Below, piece by piece: positions 45,301 through 56,582 of a DNA stretch of 64,000 nt. Every line of letters begins with the position of its first letter. Within the stretch, counting starts at the first letter, position 1. Source of the stretch: Melieria omissa (taxonomy: Eukaryota > Arthropoda > Insecta > Diptera > Ulidiidae); the NCBI GenBank assembly GCA_963971225.1, contig CAXARI010000107.1:62001-126000 (forward strand). The letters are read 5' to 3'. The position numbers and the translations under genes were made by a program. The notes beneath the pieces are model-generated. The model searched no databases and was not told the origin of the DNA. It saw only the letters and a program-made list of their open reading frames with translations.

Positions 45301-45625
45301 TTTCCCGGACTGAGCCCCCATTTGTAGGATTGATGTCCTAATAGTAGGATTGGTGTCCTACTCCGGGTAAATTAAAATGCCTGATTTGCCTTAAGTAGTA
45401 GTTGTAGTTTTATTTATTTACTTTAATTGAATGCTGTCCGATGGTACGTCCGTTCCCGCTAACTTCACCACAACGACTGTCCGCTTGTCCTGTTGTCCGT
45501 TCGCTTTCTCTCGTTGTCTGTCCGCTTTCTGTTGTCTTGCTGTTTGTCCGTTTTCCATGTCCGTCAGTGATGTATTTTGAAAGGTCCGTCCGCGTGTTGT
45601 CATTCGTTTGTTAGGCGATCCCACA
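42355..45625 (-). mobile_element. gypsy#3: short LTR element with near-identical LTRs
   Basis: 303-bp LTRs at 42355-42657 and 45323-45625 (tgtagg...cccaca) differ at one visible position. Next to the right LTR the minus strand reads TGGGGGCTCAGTCCGGGA, resembling a tRNA-Pro primer site. The interior keeps an integrase-tail block (GPYKVVKRLGHG, about 42760-42830) and an RNase H end (43217-43032: FKIITDFNAFAMKM, FNYEIDYRSG). Most of pol is missing; the rest is non-coding or gag-like. No flanking duplication. Confidence 0.8.
43437..43615 (-). repeat. Imperfect ~90-bp duplication in gypsy#3
   Basis: Two consecutive units share cacgtcctt(ta)atggacacc, tcagcaacaacagtgcgcac and gctcacgct, giving a repeated peptide SVRTVVAEVSIK on the minus strand. 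Confidence 0.7.
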
Positions 45626-47054
45626 TCCCACAGACAAACTGCCAGCGGTCGTTTCGGGGAGCGCGATAAACTCAGCGCAATCCGACAACTTATGTTGCGC
45701 ACTACACTTCGGGCAAGCGATTATTTTTCCGTTTCTACAACATTATGCACGAAAATCCTTGTCTTTTGTGAATTACGACCATGCCTCTTGATTTCCATGT
45801 TCTCTGCTGCGACCGCAGTTGGCTGACATGGCGTAACTTGGCTAGCGCACATTGCAAGCCCGAAGAGCCATTCGTCGAATACGGCGATGTTCGCGTAAGG
45901 AAGTGATAAACGATGACGTCCCCAATTAAGCCTTTGGTCACTAGGCAATTTCGCTACCAGGTCGTTAAGCAGTACAGGATCATTCAAATAATCCGTCAAA
46001 CCAATCGCCTGCATCGTTGCTCGGTAGTTCTGCACTGCAAGCGAGAACGCTACGAGCATTTCTAGCTTATCGGCTCTGACGACTGGCTCATCTCTTAATT
46101 TGCGCTGCATTGTTTGGTGAATTGCGTCCGGCCGACCATAAAGCATTCTCAAGGTGTCGATTGCCAGTCCCACTGTTGATGGCGTCATTAACCTTCCACG
46201 TACTGCTTCGAGAGCTGGCCCCTTTAAACACTTTTGCAGCCTGAACAGATTTTCCAGATCGGTGAATCCACACCGCTCTGTGGATTGCTCATAATTTGTA
46301 ATAAATAATGGCCATTTCTCAGGCTTACCCGAAAACACTGGAAAATCTTTCGAAATTACATGCCTGCTGGAAATCTGCATCGGGGTTAAAGTGACGTCAG
46401 GTGCACTAGACGGGCTAAAGCCATTACAATAATTATTTGAGTAATTATTCTTGCCGGTTGCAAGAAAGCCGAAGAGCTTGGCGGAATGAAAGCCGAAGTG
46501 TTCGGAGGAGGTGCTATCGAGCTTCGTGCATTTATACATAATGGCGGAAACACACTGCCTAACGTAGTAGACGGCAACGTGCTGCACGGCATGTTCACAG
46601 AAGTGAGGTTAGGGAAGACTCCATTATAATTGATAGCGCTCGCAAATGCACTTACTGGAGCGGGCGCATTTAGGTTTGCGCTCGATGCGTGGGCCATATA
46701 ATGAGGGTGACCATGATCAGCTGCAATAAGACTTGTGTTGTTTGTAGCCGTCATGGTAAACGTTGGAGATCGCGTTATTGGCGTTGATGCGTGACAATTT
46801 GGCTGAATGGCAGCACAAGGCGACTCCGAGCCTATAGCTGCGCCGATGCCAGTTTTGTCAGCCTCATCAATAACCGTTGTCGTTAAGTGTTCGCAGCTTT
46901 GTGCTACGCTGGACTCCACATTCTCACTACCACGTTCGGCGTTTTCCATTTTCCTCGAGGCGGTTCCAAATTGTTTCACAGAAATAACCCCAAAATATTT
47001 CAGAATGTTAAAACCACCTCGCTGTTGGCTATAGGCAGCCGGCAATTGAAACAA
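45626..47054 (-). pseudogene. gag: BEL/Pao gag
   Basis: N-terminal part in one frame (47054-46386, with an internal start MENAERGSENVESS), then a shift near 46425 to the second frame (46587-45721). The latter holds DFPVFSGKPEKWPLFITNYE, ENLFRLQKCLKGPALEAV and MLYGRPDAIHQTM, the DUF1759-like block of BEL/Pao Gag. A knuckle CPKCSAQHKLSDC (about 45715-45675) lies in yet another frame. The sequence stops at the gypsy#3 LTR; protease-active-site sequence on the other side is incomplete. Confidence 0.78.
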
Positions 47055-47123
47055 TATTCGTAGTCTCTAATTCAGGTGAGCTGAAATCTTTATTTAATTC
47101 ATTACAATAAACTTCAATTAAAG

Positions 47124-47700
47124 TACACCAGTACCTCGCTTTGCGTCGTTTCGTTTTGCGTTTTTTCGAAGTTGCGTCACTGCTGAATTAGTACTAGTTT
47201 TCACTGTGCGTCGTTAGATTTTCGAAGTCGTTAGATGGTTCGAGTATTTAATTTTTTTTTTTTTTAGTTTTCTTTTTTTTTTCCTAAAAGATGGCACGAC
47301 TTTTGTTTCTAATTGCGCCATGCCATCAAAACTCGGGGATTCCCTTTCTAACTTTTTTGAAAGAAAGCCGACTTACGACAACAGCCACTATAGACTCATC
47401 AGACAGTGATTAATTTTTATTTTGTTCTTATAAATTAATTGAATATTTTATCTTGTTTTAATTGAATTTCTTTTTTTTTTGTTTTTTGTATGTATGTAAT
47501 AAAATTTTATATTATTTTTGTTTTTTAAATGTTTACTTTGTTCAATTTTCTTTTTAAAAAGTAGTATTTTCGTAACCCTGGAACCTATCTTCGATCTTTA
47601 CATGGTTTGCTATAGAAAATCATAATTCACTTTGCGTCGTTTCAATTTGCGTCGTGTTTTTTTGGAACGTAACCACGACGCAAAGTGAGGTATGGGTGTA
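47124..47700. mobile_element. pogo/Tigger-like DNA transposon remnant
   Basis: TA-flanked inverted ends, TACACC[A/C][G/A]TACCTC[G/A]CTTTGCGTCG (47124- and 47700-), with further TTTGCGTCG copies inside both ends. A short tail reading about 47320-47412 (IPFLTFLKESRLTTTATIDSSDSD then stop) looks like a transposase C-terminus. Family call rests on the CAGTACCTCGCTTTGCG-type end. Confidence 0.5.
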
Positions 47701-47769
47701 TTACAAAACTTACATTTTGTTTTAGTTGCGGCGCCTGTGCGCTTGTTAACAGCTTGGCGATTTTAATAA

Positions 47770-48062
47770 GAAAGAACTTTTAAGAACAATTGACATTTGC
47801 ACATGGCGAAAGTAGGGAAAATGAGAGAAATGCCAAAAATGCGTTGGGCTGCCATTGCAACTTTTCGCAACAATGCGATTGTTGGAGGTCGACAGCGAAG
47901 AGGGAGGCCGTGTCTCCGGTGGAAGGACCAAGTTGAAGAGGCCCTGTCATCTCTTGGTGTGACCAACTGGAGAAGGCGCGCGCAAAGCAGAGGCGTCTGG
48001 AGAAGTTTTGCGGCAGGCCGTAACCCGATAACGGGTTGTTATGGCCAGTTAAGTAAGTAAGT
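47770..48062 (+). mobile_element. 3' end of an RTE-clade element
   Basis: The coding end GRPCLRWKDQVEEALSSLG...WRRRAQSRGVWR is followed by cgtaacccgataacgggttgttatggccagttaagtaagtaagta, the same 3' end as the RTE at 35836-38923. Frame open from 47797. Confidence 0.8.
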
Positions 48063-48196
48063 AATCTCCAACTGATTTACACGATATGGGTATCAAACGA
48101 AAGCTATTTTTCATACCTTTTTTTTGATGTGCAATATTAGATACGTAAGATACCTTTCGTTTGATACCCATATCGTATAAATCAGTTGGAGATTAA
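48063..48196. repeat. Hairpin with ~43-bp arms (gatatgggtatcaaa)
   Basis: aatctccaactgattta...gatatgggtatcaaacgaaag at 48063-48105 is inverted at 48153-48196. The core gatatgggtatcaaa.gaaag also forms the large hairpin at 56231-56472. Confidence 0.85.
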
Positions 48197-49080
48197 TTGA
48201 GTTTTTTTGATAAAAACTTTGAACTTTGACGCCGAGCCACGCCTTTTATGGGCATTTCCCAGGAAAAATTTTTAGTTTGTTAGATGCAGGACCCAACCCT
48301 CTATATACTCATTTATTTTTTTCACGAGGGTTCGCTATACTATTTTTATGCCTCGACGAAAGTGGGGTTTTTGTGACATTTTTGTCGAAAACACAGTTTG
48401 AATGTATTTTTTTTTGTGTTGGTGTCTTAAGCAAATTTGTTGGTCGTTAAAATATCTACAAACTTGCCGAAGACAGTAAAGCGATATTCAGAACGATTTA
48501 GGACCAATTAGCATTTAAACGTTCGAAGACTTAAGCGACGAACTCGACTAAAATGAGCAAAATTGATGAGGATGAGCGACTACTTTGTAGGCGCTAAGTG
48601 GAGCAACTGGGCCTCGCGAGGCCCATAAGCCATGATCAGCTGTTCCTAAGAGTTTCGCCCAGTTAGGTGTGGCATAGACAGATGATATTGGGCACACGTT
48701 CTCTATGATAGTATAGCTATGTGTTTATGTAATTATTAGGTGGATTTGCTATTTGTATATGCCACAACATTTAATTAATTTATTTATTGATTAAATTCAA
48801 ATCAAGCAAAAAAAGATACAGTTTATTCTGCAGCACAGCCATGGCACCAACATATTTTATTTACAGAGCCGTGTTCAAGGCACATGAATTTTTTTCATGT
48901 TTTACAGGTCAAGAAAGTTTTGCGCCGTTTTTGTCATGTTGAAAATCACACCATGCACAGTCCTTTCGTTCTTTTTTTGCTGGTCGTGCGGATGTGCTTG
49001 GTGCTGGGTAATGACAGTGTGTTTGTAATAACAAAGACAGAATTCACAATGCAAAATAATGTATTTTTTATAATTACTTA
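48197..49080. other. Unassigned DNA
   Basis: No reading frame with recognisable content and no repeat pair noticed. AT-rich in parts; ends at the LOA-C 3' tail. Confidence 0.35.
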
Positions 49081-49164
49081 GATTAGATTAGATTTGGGAT
49101 TCGGACAACACCTGCCCGAGACACTGCGTCCAAGTAGTGAACTATTATGTCATGTCCCTCTACG

Positions 49165-52100
49165 TTATTGGAGGAGTTCGTGTCCTCCAATGTTATCTAG
49201 GAACTCCTTTAGTTTCCTTAGATTCATTTCAGACAAATCTCTCGTCTGTATTACCTCCTTCCCTAATATTCGCTTTCTTGCGTGTATTAGGGCAGGGCAT
49301 TCAGTTATAATATGTATAGAAGTCTCTTCTTCTTCCATACAAAATCTGCAAAGTTCGCTGTCCGTTAGTCCCAGACGCGCCTTATGCATATTTAGCAGAC
49401 AGTGTCCACTTAGCATCCCCGTCATGACCTTGAGCTCCTTTCTGCTTAGGTCAATTAGGTACCTGGATTTCCTTTCCGAGTAGGCTGAAAAGAAAAGCTT
49501 GGAGCATCGTTGCCCCATTGTGTTCGACCATTTGTGGTTTGCTCGATTAATGAATTCCTGTTTAACACAATGTCTGTAATGAGACTTGCTAACACCTATG
49601 ATTGGTTCAGGTCCGTAGGGCCGGCTAGCAGCCCCTTCCTTTGCCAATCTGTCCGCTTCCTCATTACCATCGTGCCCACAGTGCGCAGGGATCCAGTGTA
49701 TTATCACTTGGTTTTCCCTTGAGAGATCCTGGAGAACATTTGCTGTCTCCCAGACCAGTTTGGAGTCAAATGTTATCGAGCCTAGGGCCTTGATTGCCGC
49801 CTGGCTGTCTGACATTATGATTATCCTTTTCCTTCTAACATTGAGTGTTAGTAATTTCCTGGCACACACATTTATGGCAAAGACCTCAGCCTGAAAAATC
49901 GAGGCTTTGTCCCCAAGACTTACAGAAGACTGGAAACCGGAGCTAAATATTCCTGCCCCTGGTCCTTCTTCTGTCTTGGACCCATCGGTGTACCAGACAA
50001 TGTCCTCACACGTGAGACTGATCTTTTTATCAGCCCAGTCCAACCTGTGAGGTATATACGTTGCGTAACTTTTTCTGAAGAGGTGCTTCTGGGGCATCTG
50101 GTCCAGAGGCATCCAAAAGCCTCCATCCCGCCTCCTGTCCCTCAGCAGAGATCGGTGGCCGATTGCCTGTGCATCCCTTGGTATGGATCCATTACGCATC
50201 AGCCTGTGTGTGCTATTGGTTGCTGCCATCTGCACATTCAGTTCCAGCGGTAGCATTCCCAATATAACATTGAGAGCTGCAGTTGGAGTGGTTCTGAGAC
50301 ATCCTGTTATACAGGTATTCGCTAGTCTTTGTAGTTTCTCTAGCTTAGTCGCAGTTGTTACTTCTGTGGTTTTCTTCCACCAGACTATCGCTCCATAAGT
50401 GGTAGTTGGCAGAATTACTAGGGTGTAAATCTTCTGAAGCCATTTCGGCCTCAGACCCCAGTTTTTCCCACAGATCCTCTTGCAGCTCCAGAGAGCATTA
50501 CCTGCTCTTATAAGCATGCGATCTACGTGGGGTCTCCAGTTCAATTTACTGTCTAGAGTTACCCCTAGGTACTTAACCTCCTTCGAGTAGTTAAGTTCTT
50601 TACCAAAGATCCTAACCTGTCTTAGGTTTAATTTCCTTTTAAGAGTGAAAGGCACTACAATGGTCTTATCTGGATTCACAGACAGTTGCTGTCTGACGCA
50701 CCAGCACTCCACTGTGTTCAACGCGTTCTGGAGCAAGTCTGAGACGGTTTGTCCATCTCTGCCCCTGACTGCGATTACTAGGTCGTCTGCATATGCAATG
50801 ACTTCATGTCCCTGCTCTGTAAGAGAGCGGGTTAGTCCGTCAACGACCACAGACCACAGCAGCGGGGATAGGACTCCTCCTGGGGGACACCCCCTTGCTG
50901 TTTTTGCAGAGAGCTCTACCACCCCTAAGCTGGACCGAATCACCCTGCTTTCGAGCATTGATGATATCCATCTTATGAGAGTGGTAGGCACCTGGAAGTC
51001 TTCTAGCGCTGTTTCTATCGCTTCGAAGGTCGTGTAGTTGAAGGCCCCTTCAATGTCTAAGAAACCTGCCAGGCAGATCTCCTTCACTTCCAGGGACTTC
51101 TCAATTTTGCCTACCAGCACTGATAGGGCCGTTTCTGTGGATCTACCTTTCTGATAGGCGTGTTGATTCGTGCTAAGGGGACACCGGGTTAGAATTTCTT
51201 CCCTCAGGAAGCGGTCAACAACCTTTTCCAGTCCCTTTAGCACGAAGGGCATTAGGCTTATTGGCCTGAAGGATTTAGGGTCCTTTTTGTTGGATCTTCC
51301 AGGTTTTGGCAAATAGATCACATTTACTGCTCTCCAGGCCTCTGGAATATATCCATATGCTAGACTGCATGAGTATATCTTTGTTAGAATAGGCGCTAGT
51401 ATATTCATTCCCTTCTGCAAGAGTGCCGGGAAAATGCCATCTCTTCCCGATGCTTTGTACGGGGCGAATGATTCCAGCGCCCATTTAACTATTTGCGTAT
51501 TGCACACGGCTTTGGCCGTTCTTCAATCTTCCCTACTTGGACAATACGACTGTCCCGTACTGTCAATCAGAGGATCGGCTGTCAATATGTTCGATCCCGG
51601 GAAGTGTGTATTAGTGAGTAGGGCAAGCGATTCCATCTCACTTTTTGTGGAGGACCCATCTGCATCCACTAGAGTTCCGATTGGACAGGATTTTTCCATC
51701 GAGAGGATCTTCTGTAGCCTGCAACTGGAGGACATATCTGATACGTCCTCACAGAACCGCCTAAAAGATTCTCTCTTGGCCTTCCTGATCTCTTGATTGT
51801 ATTTAGTGAGGGTCTGGGAGTAGGTCTGCCAGTCATTATTGCGCTTAGCTCTGTTGAACAGTTTCCTTACTTCCTTCCTTAGCTTGCTAAGGTGACCGCT
51901 CCACCATGGCGTCTGCCTCTTAAAGGTCTTGGTCTTTAGGGGACAGTTTTCTTCATAGGCATTGAGGATGGATCCCTTGAGCGTTGTCGAGGCCCTTTCC
52001 AATCTGTCTATGGTATCTATCCTATTCTCTATTCGAGAAGGAATAAGCTGTTCCAACTGGCTGCAGTAACTGCCCCAGTCGGTCTGTCTTTTTGGTCTAA

Positions 52101-52776
52101 AGGACACCTTTTCAAGCTCCCGATTCCCTAATGTGAACCTGATCTGCCTGTGGTCTGAGCATGACGGCTCATCGGATACCCGCCAATTACTGACAAGGTT
52201 TGTTGTCATTGAGGTTGTCAAGGTCATATCCAAAACTTCCTCTCTGACCCTAGTTACAAACGTAGGACTGTCACCAACATTACATATATTTAAGTCTAAA
52301 GCGAGTATAAAGTTGAAAAGTGACTCACCTCTAGCGTTTACGTCGGAGCTGCCCCACATGGTGTGATGGGCGTTTGCATCACAGCCAAGTATCAGCTCCA
52401 TATTGTTGCCCCTAGCATAGGCAACTAACTGTTCTGCTAGTCTTGGAGGGCAGTGTTCGTCATCCCCAGGGAAGTACGCGGACGTTATGATGACCTCCCC
52501 GGAGTTCCAGACGATTTTTCCCGCGCAGAGATCCGGTGTAACATAATCTGTTAACGGGAAAAAGGAAATATTATTGAATATGATGCAGGCTCTGGCTCTC
52601 GTGTTCGATTGGCAACATAGTACCTTACCTGCTTGGGATAGCCCTCGAATCTGTCCATTGGTGCTGGTCCATGGTTCCTGCACCAGGGCTATACTAGGAC
52701 CCAAGGTGTTCAGGGTCCTAGTTAAGACAGCCGAAGCTGCCACCGCCCTGTGGAGATTGATTTGAACAATCTCCAT
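49165..52776 (-). pseudogene. LOA-C ORF2 polyprotein with one in-frame TGA
   Basis: ATG 52776 follows the ORF1 stop with no gap. Endonuclease (1-230): VQINLHRA, VQEPW, GCDANAHHTMWGSS, SDHRQIRF. TGA at 51523-51525 is codon 418 (SREDstopRTAKAV); the frame resumes immediately, and the remaining 785 codons have no stop. RT: PDK-type GRDGIFPALLQ, FRPISLMPF, PPGGVLSPLLW, YADDLVIAV. RNase H: YTDGSKTEEGPG, QAEVFAIN, SDSQAAIK, HWIPAHCGHDGNEEADRLA. C-terminal knuckle CRFCMEEEETSIHIITEC. All catalytic residues present. One nonsense change, readthrough, or a sequencing error could explain the TGA. Confidence 0.87.
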
Positions 52777-54126
52777 CTAGGCTTGCGGTCCCTTCGTGTG
52801 AGATCCCGCACGCTTACCTCCTCTACCCCTCGTCTGCACCCGTTCAATACTGCCCGGAGTATTTGCAGACTTATCCAACAGGCCCAGCAGTCTGGACGGA
52901 TTTGCCACTCCAGTCAACCTTGTCTGTCGGACGGGCTTAGCTGAGGTAGGCTTTGCGGGCCCCACCAATGCCTGTCTTGGCGTCCTGTCACTGGTCCGTT
53001 CAACTGTTTTGTCGGTCCGTGTGACGGGTTGCGTCCGTCCGCCAGCCGGCGGTCGGTCCCCGCTTACCCGCGCCAGTGCTTGTGCGCTGGTGGATGGTCT
53101 TGCCTCATCCACCCTAGCGTTTGGCGTCGTCTTGTCCGTGCCGCCGCCCCTGGTCACCGATGTCTTGGTCCCCTGGTCACGCTTAACCCTGAACTGAACT
53201 CTTCCCAGCTCAAAGAAGGGAAGGTCCTTCAGCGCAGACAGTTGCGCAACCGAGGGATCATCGATGGCCAGTGTCAACGTTGTTCCCTGCGCCGCGACAG
53301 ACCTGTTCAGTACCTTCCAGTTGCCTGTTGGTAGTGAACGGTTCTGCGTATGGAGCATCCGAAGAATATCGTCGGCTGGGAGAGAGCAGCCGGGGAAGAA
53401 CGCAGTGGCTACGCTGGGCTTGGGAATGTCATTACCCTCCACCAGTTTCACCTTCTTCTCCGCCAGCTGGGGTTTCGACATTATCCCCCTCAGCCAATTC
53501 CTCGATGCCTCATCGGCGCAGTTCACAATTATCCACCCTGGCTTGAAGGAGCATCCTTGGAACCGAATTTGAGGGCCATCAACGGGCAGCTTACGCAGCT
53601 CCTCCTTGATAGCCCCCTCTATCGCCCTCTGCTCCTCCAAGTTTAAGTGGACAGCCGGGAATTCGTCCGGCAGAATCCCTACCTTGATCGCTGCAGCAGC
53701 TTCAGCAAAGGACGGACTAAACTTCGTCCTCTTCGGTGCGGGTTGCGCCGCTTCGATTCTGCTGCAGCCATCAGCTTCGACCACCTTCGTTGTCTCAGCC
53801 AAGACAGCTTTGAGAGCCTCCTCGTAGGGCGTACCTGCCGCCATCAGCTTCCTCAGCCCCTTCTTCTGAGAAGTCGTTAACCGCTTTCTCTTCAGAGAGA
53901 TGGCTTCGGTAGCTTCTACCAGCGCAGGTAGACCCTGCGATAGTGCCCCCTCAACTGCCAAAGTTGACGTGGTGGTCGAACTACCTTGTGAACACTCACT
54001 GTTCACCCTGCTCCTAGTCGGTCGGTCTCTCCAACCGCTAGGCAAACTTTCAGCAGATTGCTGATCAATGGCGTCAGTCTTTCCGACGTCCATACCATCC
54101 GAGGCTAGTGTAGAAGAGCTCATCAT
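52777..54126 (-). CDS. LOA-C ORF1
   Basis: The frame opens at 54333, but I choose 54126 (MMSSSTLASDG), which matches the second ORF1 at 7201. About 449 residues: a Lys/Arg-rich N-terminal third, then a conserved core (NCADEASRNWLRGIMS, KKVKLVEGNDIPKPSVATAFFPG, TGNWKVLNRS) shared in outline with the LOA-A ORF1, and a Thr/Pro/Arg-rich basic tail ending GPQA. Likely an RNA-binding nucleocapsid-like protein. The stop TAG (52777-52779) touches the ORF2 ATG (52774-52776), suggesting coupled termination-reinitiation. Confidence 0.8.
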   Translation of the reverse strand: MMSSSTLASDGMDVGKTDAIDQQSAESLPSGWRDRPTRSRVNSECSQGSSTTTSTLAVEGALSQGLPALVEATEAISLKRKRLTTSQKKGLRKLMAAGTPYEEALKAVLAETTKVVEADGCSRIEAAQPAPKRTKFSPSFAEAAAAIKVGILPDEFPAVHLNLEEQRAIEGAIKEELRKLPVDGPQIRFQGCSFKPGWIIVNCADEASRNWLRGIMSKPQLAEKKVKLVEGNDIPKPSVATAFFPGCSLPADDILRMLHTQNRSLPTGNWKVLNRSVAAQGTTLTLAIDDPSVAQLSALKDLPFFELGRVQFRVKRDQGTKTSVTRGGGTDKTTPNARVDEARPSTSAQALARVSGDRPPAGGRTQPVTRTDKTVERTSDRTPRQALVGPAKPTSAKPVRQTRLTGVANPSRLLGLLDKSANTPGSIERVQTRGRGGKRAGSHTKGPQA

Positions 54127-54485
54127 CTGGTTCGTGCGGCCACCTACTCCGACGAGGCTTTTCGGTGGCCATTGCAAAGTGTGGGGACGGGAAGGTCGCC
54201 CATGACAGAGCCCCATGCCATGGGAAGTCCAAAATAGTACCCGAGGTGGACAGGTATCGGGTAGGCTCCGTACTACTACAGCCGGTATACCCCCTGGCTG
54301 CAAACCATCCAATGGGCACGGGTCGCATAACACCCTGGATTAGGGGGAGGAAAGGAGATAGGGATAAGACGGAATCTGGGCATAGGGATGTATAGGAGAT
54401 TGGGAAGTGACTAGTTAGCCAGCCACCAAGGGCATATACAAGACCGTACCCCGGTGGCTGTTTCCAGCGGCCACCACGAGGAGGT

Positions 54486-54881
54486 CTAGTCACATTCCGC
54501 CAGTTCTACCGCCACCACCAGCTGGACTACCAAGCTGGTAGTAGCAGAAGAGTAGGCAGCAGACCGCCCATAATTACTTACAAAAACATCAAATTTCGCC
54601 ATAGCTTCACTGATATTAGGCCAGCGACTAACGTGACTTTTCATTGCCCTATTTGCCACGTGAGGAGTGTTCAACTGGGAAATTAAGAGCTTCAGGTATT
54701 CACGACGTTTATCGGGGTTGATTGATCGATTGATTGATACAAACTCGATTACGCGATCAATGCAAAACATTTCGAATAGCATACTTGTACACCTGACCAA
54801 AAGCTTATAAGAAGCGAAATTTCTTACGGTATATAACAGCTTAACATATACACAATGTGGCACACAGGATTTTACACACAA
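54486..54881 (-). pseudogene. Possible retroelement gag fragment
   Basis: A 131-codon frame with FVSINRSINPDKRREYLKLL...ISEAMAKFDVF recalls the helical capsid region of LTR-element Gag proteins, but the match is weak. It abuts the LOA-C 5' end. Confidence 0.3.
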
Positions 54882-55519
54882 CTTTTGAGCCGCATTTTTT
54901 GTAACAAACAGATATAACTAAGGGCATTGTAACCCCCCTGGCGTGCGCCACTGCACACATACATTGTAATATAGTTACTAAACATGATGTGTGTTTGAAT
55001 AATTTTTGTTTAACGGCTTACGTTACTATTAGGCTTGCCACCCGTCCTCCATTGTGTAGGACAGTCCTCCAAATTACTCAAATATCCTCCGTCCTCCAAA
55101 GAGGGTAAAATGTCCTCCACGAACACGAAACATGTCCATTTTACTATTTCCTTTGGTAGCAAACACGAAGTGCATCATAATAATCTGAGTTGAAATTAAC
55201 AATGTTTCGTATAAAAGCAGCCTAAGCTTATTGATATTTATTTCGATACAAATCTATATTTTTTGTTTTGATCTCATTATCAACCCTCTAACTCCAAATG
55301 TTTGATTTCGTTCATAAAATTAAACAACGTTAAGAACCTTAAGGAAAAAATATCTGCTGTCTCAAATTTTCAAACAAGTGTTTTTTATAACATGTGGAGC
55401 TAAAAAAGTTTACCCCGTCTGAAGGCGGGCCTGGGTCGTTAGTACTAAAAAATATGTCATATGTAACGCAATTCAAATTTTATTTTTTTTAACAAAAATC
55501 AATGAAAACAAATAAGCTA
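54882..55519. other. Unassigned DNA with tcctcc repeats
   Basis: 55037-55120 contains about six scattered gtcctcc motifs after ttgccacccgtcctcc, reminiscent of MITE subterminal repeats, but no partner end was found. No gene. Confidence 0.3.
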
Positions 55520-56230
55520 TAACACTACTCGACAAAAAATGGGTTCATCGCGAGCTCCTAAAAACAAAAGTATTTTTTAGACTAATGTTCGGCTGCTGAA
55601 CACGAAACTGAAAATCAAAAAATTTTCTTAAGAAGCGTTTTCGAAAAATCTTCGAAAACACGCTTTTCCACTCTTATTTCAGTTATGAGCACATATCTTG
55701 TAAACCAACCATCCGACTAACACAAGTGGCCTGTCTTTCAGAAGGTAATTAACTAGCTTTTCGAACGATATATAGATTGTCAAAATCAGATGAGATTTGG
55801 GGAAGTAACTGACGGTGAAAGTTGTAAAAAAGTGAATTTTTCGACCAATTTCAAAAATCATAAATTGTCGAATACTTTTTTTATGTGAAATAAATTATCT
55901 CCTCCGGTTTTAAAATCTTAGATGAAAGATATATTATTTGAGCAAATATTAAGCCTAACATCAATAGAATTGAAAGAAAAATAACAATGTTATAATGCAC
56001 TGTGATATATGTGAAAACACTAATTTTACATAAATATATTACACCGTGCGAACAAATATTTTTATTTTTTCCGAGACCCATCCAAATGTTGATATAGACG
56101 TGAAACTAGAGGTAATAGTCAGGCATAGTCAGTTTTTCAATTTCTGACTCAAAGTCCTTTTTAAAGGACTTAAAAATTTTAAGGACATAAACATTTAAAA
56201 TATTTTTTTAAATATATGCGGTAGTGCAAT

Positions 56231-56472
56231 GATTAAGATATGGGTATCAAATGAAAGAGGAAAATTTTATCCTTTTAACTAAATTTTCTATTTTGAACTT
56301 TCAGAACCAAAATATGTCAGGTATGGAAAACATAAATGTTTTGGATCTCAGTCTGTAGATTCATACATCTAATTTTTTTTTATTTAAAAGTTCTGAAAGT
56401 TCAAAATAGAAAAGTTAGTTAAAAGGAGACTATTTTCCTCTTTTATTTGATACCCACATCTTCATCATTGCA
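56231..56472. repeat. Large hairpin (gatatgggtatcaaatgaaag)
   Basis: Arms of about 75 bp at 56231-56305 and 56394-56472 (gatatgggtatcaaatgaaagagg ... ttttaactaa.ttttctattttgaactttcag, inverted). Core shared with 48063-48196. Confidence 0.85.
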
Positions 56473-56582
56473 CAATCACAAATATTTAAAAAAAGATTTT
56501 AAATGTGTATATCCTTAAAATTTGAAAATCCCTCCACGCTACCCGCGCTTTGAGTGATATATTATTTCAATTTCATTGATTA

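Larger units (their letters stand above)
41886..47054 (-). mobile_element. BEL/Pao LTR retrotransposon remnant
   Basis: gag on the right (47054-45626) and protease-region sequence on the left (42350-41886; GLPI...KARILIGVDNAKVCVPLEV...CRLGWTVYG). It is interrupted by a separate LTR element at 42355-45625. BEL-type Gag and the ILIG/LGW motifs identify the family. No BEL LTR was recognised; RT and beyond are missing. Confidence 0.75.
49081..54485 (-). mobile_element. LOA-C, near-intact LOA/R1-like retrotransposon
   Basis: 5' leader (54485-54127), ORF1, ORF2 directly after it, a short 3' UTR and an AATCT-repeat tail (49078-49097). Related to LOA-A/B but clearly another family. The leader shares GGACTTCC[T/C]ATGGCATGGGGCTCT-type sequence with the leader at 7290-7320. 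Only one inactivating change was seen. Confidence 0.87.
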
